From positions 1-64,000 of the forward strand of contig NZ_JAXHLN010000003.1 of assembly GCF_034522235.1 (NCBI RefSeq): a stretch of 64,000 bases of DNA. The letters are read 5' to 3'. Positions within the stretch are counted from its first letter, which is position 1. Each line of letters opens with the position of its first letter. This stretch comes from Thiohalophilus sp. (GTDB lineage Bacteria; Pseudomonadota; Gammaproteobacteria; UBA6429; Thiohalophilaceae). Made by a program: the position numbers and the translations under genes. Shown piece by piece: positions 62,244-64,000 of this stretch. Under the pieces are notes generated by a model that saw only the letters and a list, made by a program, of their open reading frames with translations, made no database searches and was not told the origin of the DNA.

Positions 62244-63539
62244 ATGCTCAAACGCTTTCATCTGCACACCCTGTTCAGCAGTTTGCTGCTGCTGATCCTG
62301 CTGCTGCCCGAGGCGAACGCCATGCCGGCCTTCGCCCGCGACTACAAAATGTCCTGCGCCACCTGTCACGCCGCCTTTCCCAAGCTGAACGCGTTCGGGG
62401 AAAGCTTTGCTGCCTCCAACTTCCGCCTGCCCAACTGGAAGGACAACACCGTGGCCACCGGCGACGACATGCTGGCCCTGGCCAAGACCCCGCCGATAGC
62501 GTTTCGCGCCCAGGCCTTTGCCCAGGCGCGCGATGCCGAGGCGATCACCGACCTGACCACCGGGGAATCCACGGAAGTCGACAGTGATTTTCAGTCGCCC
62601 TATCTGATCAAGATGCTCTCCAGCGCCCCGTTGTCGGAACACATTACCTATTACTTTTACGCGATCTTCGCCGAGAAGGGCGGCAACGGCGAGACCATCG
62701 TCGAGGATGCCTGGTTCTCCCACGATGCCCTGTTCGGCACGGATGTGGGCATGATGCTCGGCCAGTTCCAGGTCTCGGATCTGATGTTCCCGCGCGAGAC
62801 CCGCCTGACCTTCCAGGACTACATGGCCTATCGCATGGCCGGCATCACCTATGATCGCGGTGTCATCTTCGACACCACCGCCGGGCCACTGGATCTGGCC
62901 GTCGGCCTGGTCAACGGCAACGGCATCAAGGAGAACCTCACCATCAACAGCCCCGGGTATCAGCGCTCGGACCATCTGTTCGACAACGATACGTCCAAAG
63001 CGGTGTTCGGCCGCATCGGCGGGGATATCGGACCGGTCGCCGCCGGGCTGTTCGGCTACAGCGGCCAGCAAAAAAATGCAATTACCGATGGAAACAATCC
63101 CGCCGGTACCGGTAGCGGCAATCGTCAGACCGACAAGAACATCGTCGGCCTCGATTTCAACGGCAAGCTCGGCAACAAGACCTACTGGTTCGCCCAGGCC
63201 CTGTGGAACGAGTGGGACGGCTTCATCAATGCCGGCCAAAACTACGAATGGTTCGGCGGCTTTGTCGGAATCGATTACATCCACAGTCCGCGCTGGGCCC
63301 ATTCACTGCTGTATAACTACGCCGACGCCGGGGATCTGGAAAACACCGATACCATCTATGAAGGTATCGCCATGGAGACGGTGACCTATACGGCCTCCTA
63401 TTATTTCATGCGCAACGTCAAGGGCGTGATCGAGTTCAATGCCGATCTGCAAAGTGATGTAGCCAAAACCGGCACCTACTGGACCGGCCACCTGACCAAC
63501 GAAAACTATTTCCTGGTCGGCTTTGACGCGGCGTTCTGA
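62244..63539 (+). CDS. Outer-membrane monohaem cytochrome-porin fusion (Cyc2-like)
   Basis: 431 residues. A signal peptide (MLKRFHLHTLFSSLLLLILL...ANA) is followed within about ten residues by a haem motif CATCH (residues 38-42) and the segment FPKLNAFGESFAASNF. The remaining ~350 residues have a porin-like alternation of strands and end in FLVGFDAAF, with a C-terminal aromatic as required for outer-membrane insertion. Fused N-terminal haem plus barrel is the plan of Cyc2, the Fe(II)-oxidising outer-membrane cytochrome. Function here is inferred; other family members are uncharacterised. Confidence 0.75.
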   Translation: MLKRFHLHTLFSSLLLLILLLPEANAMPAFARDYKMSCATCHAAFPKLNAFGESFAASNFRLPNWKDNTVATGDDMLALAKTPPIAFRAQAFAQARDAEAITDLTTGESTEVDSDFQSPYLIKMLSSAPLSEHITYYFYAIFAEKGGNGETIVEDAWFSHDALFGTDVGMMLGQFQVSDLMFPRETRLTFQDYMAYRMAGITYDRGVIFDTTAGPLDLAVGLVNGNGIKENLTINSPGYQRSDHLFDNDTSKAVFGRIGGDIGPVAAGLFGYSGQQKNAITDGNNPAGTGSGNRQTDKNIVGLDFNGKLGNKTYWFAQALWNEWDGFINAGQNYEWFGGFVGIDYIHSPRWAHSLLYNYADAGDLENTDTIYEGIAMETVTYTASYYFMRNVKGVIEFNADLQSDVAKTGTYWTGHLTNENYFLVGFDAAF

Positions 63540-63597
63540 ACATCGTATTCCGGGTCGAGATGATGATGCACAGAAGGCATTCTACCCGGCTATAAGA

Positions 63598-64000
63598 CTC
63601 TCGCAGAGACGCAGAGGTCGCAGAGAATAAACGATAGTAGTTTCTCTGCGCCGTGGCGTCTCTGCGAGAGATCCGCTTTTTCCTTCTACGACACCTGCCT
63701 CAAACAGGGATAACCACCGAAACACCGAACAACACCGCCGATTGCCGGACACCGCGTTGCTATGTCCGGCCTACCAATGGACGGCTCTCGCAGAGACGCA
63801 GAGTACGCTGAAGAATAAACGCAATATCAATTTCTCTGCGCCCTGGCATCTCTGCGAGAGCTCCGCTTTTTCCTTACTACGACACCTGCCCCAAACAGGG
63901 ATAACCACGAAACATCGAACAACACCGTTGCCGGACATCGCGTTGCAGTCCGGCCTACCAATGGATTACTCGCGAGACGCAGCGTGCGCGGAGAATAAAC
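63598..64000. repeat. Tandem array of ~185-bp mosaic repeat units, cut by window edge
   Basis: Units begin near 63598, 63785 and 63968. Each has a family C hairpin (CTCTCGCAGAGACGCAGAG with inverse), then CCGCTTTTTCCTT...ACGACACCTGCC, AAACAGGGATAACCAC and a family D element (63738-63775 and 63928-63960). The third unit continues beyond the window. No gene seen. Confidence 0.85.

Noticed and set aside
63598-64000. CRISPR array
   Set aside because: Units of about 185 bp with internal hairpins and near-identical spacers; no short regular repeat and no cas genes.

Overview
The window looks like chromosome of a facultatively anaerobic, denitrifying gammaproteobacterium. The genes pointing this way are priA, rep, comM, argS with a SPOR protein, fused acyltransferase/GNAT, ubiK, the oxygen-independent ubiquinone genes ubiT/ubiU/ubiV, cytochromes c4 and c5, and TAT-exported NosZ with NosR. 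I cannot name the species. A Chromatiales/Ectothiorhodospira-like sulfur or iron oxidiser would fit the gene mix, but that is inference. No phage, insertion sequence or CRISPR array was seen.

Layout. 0-8.2 kb: fructosamine-kinase-like gene cut by the window edge, a PNPOx-fold protein, a DnaA-box cluster, priA, argS, SPOR protein, zinc peptidase, small outer-membrane protein. 8.2-11.4 kb: cupin protein and divergent polyamine genes speA/speE. 11.5-19.7 kb: complete nosRZDFYL nitrous-oxide reductase cluster behind an FNR/Dnr-type box, with a strong terminator between nosZ and nosD. 19.8-22 kb: DUF4124 protein, fetAB-type exporter, CDGSH protein. 22.2-25.6 kb: amtB, glnK and a TorF-family porin behind a sigma-54 promoter with two NtrC-type sites, plus a second TorF porin. 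25.7-31 kb: ubiK, comM, then three consecutive genes each broken by a one-base frameshift (alpha/beta hydrolase, YbaK-type deacylase, KamA-type radical SAM). 31-35.7 kb: rep, a membrane-anchored cytochrome c, tRNA-Arg(CCG) followed by a 176-bp tandem repeat that carries the tRNA 3' end, and an amidohydrolase. 35.7-38.7 kb: TonB-dependent receptor and a complete omptin protease. 38.8-43.3 kb: a radical SAM gene diverging from yhcC-ubiU-ubiV, facing ubiT, with FNR-type boxes at both promoters. 43.4-50 kb: dihydroorotate-dehydrogenase-like gene coupled to nifJ, and an OlsF-like acyltransferase with a C-terminal frameshift. 50.8-61 kb: diguanylate cyclase, EEP-family hydrolase, acetolactate-synthase-like enzyme, dsbA, cyclic-nucleotide-binding protein, System II cytochrome c maturation (ccsA, resB), cytochromes c4 and c5. 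61.2-64 kb: engB, a monohaem cytochrome-porin fusion resembling Cyc2, and a repeat array running off the end.

How it fits together. Several units serve respiration without oxygen: N2O reduction (nos), oxygen-independent quinone synthesis (ubiTUV), pyruvate:ferredoxin oxidoreductase, and a supply of c-type cytochromes with their maturation factors. Three anaerobic units (nosR, the yhcC-ubiUV/radical SAM divergent promoter, ubiT) share FNR-type boxes at positions compatible with activation. Nitrogen scavenging (porin-PII-Amt) forms a separate NtrC/sigma-54 unit.

The intergenic DNA is unusually rich in dispersed inverted repeats. I name five families by core: A (CGAGGGACGAG), B (CACGAAGACACC), C (CGCAGAGACGCAGAG), D (GATTGCCGGACACCGC) and E (GATGTACAGG). 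They sit mainly at gene 3' ends and in places supply C-terminal codons or stop codons of neighbouring genes. Coordinates and motifs were read by eye; family assignments come from recognition, not from database searches.
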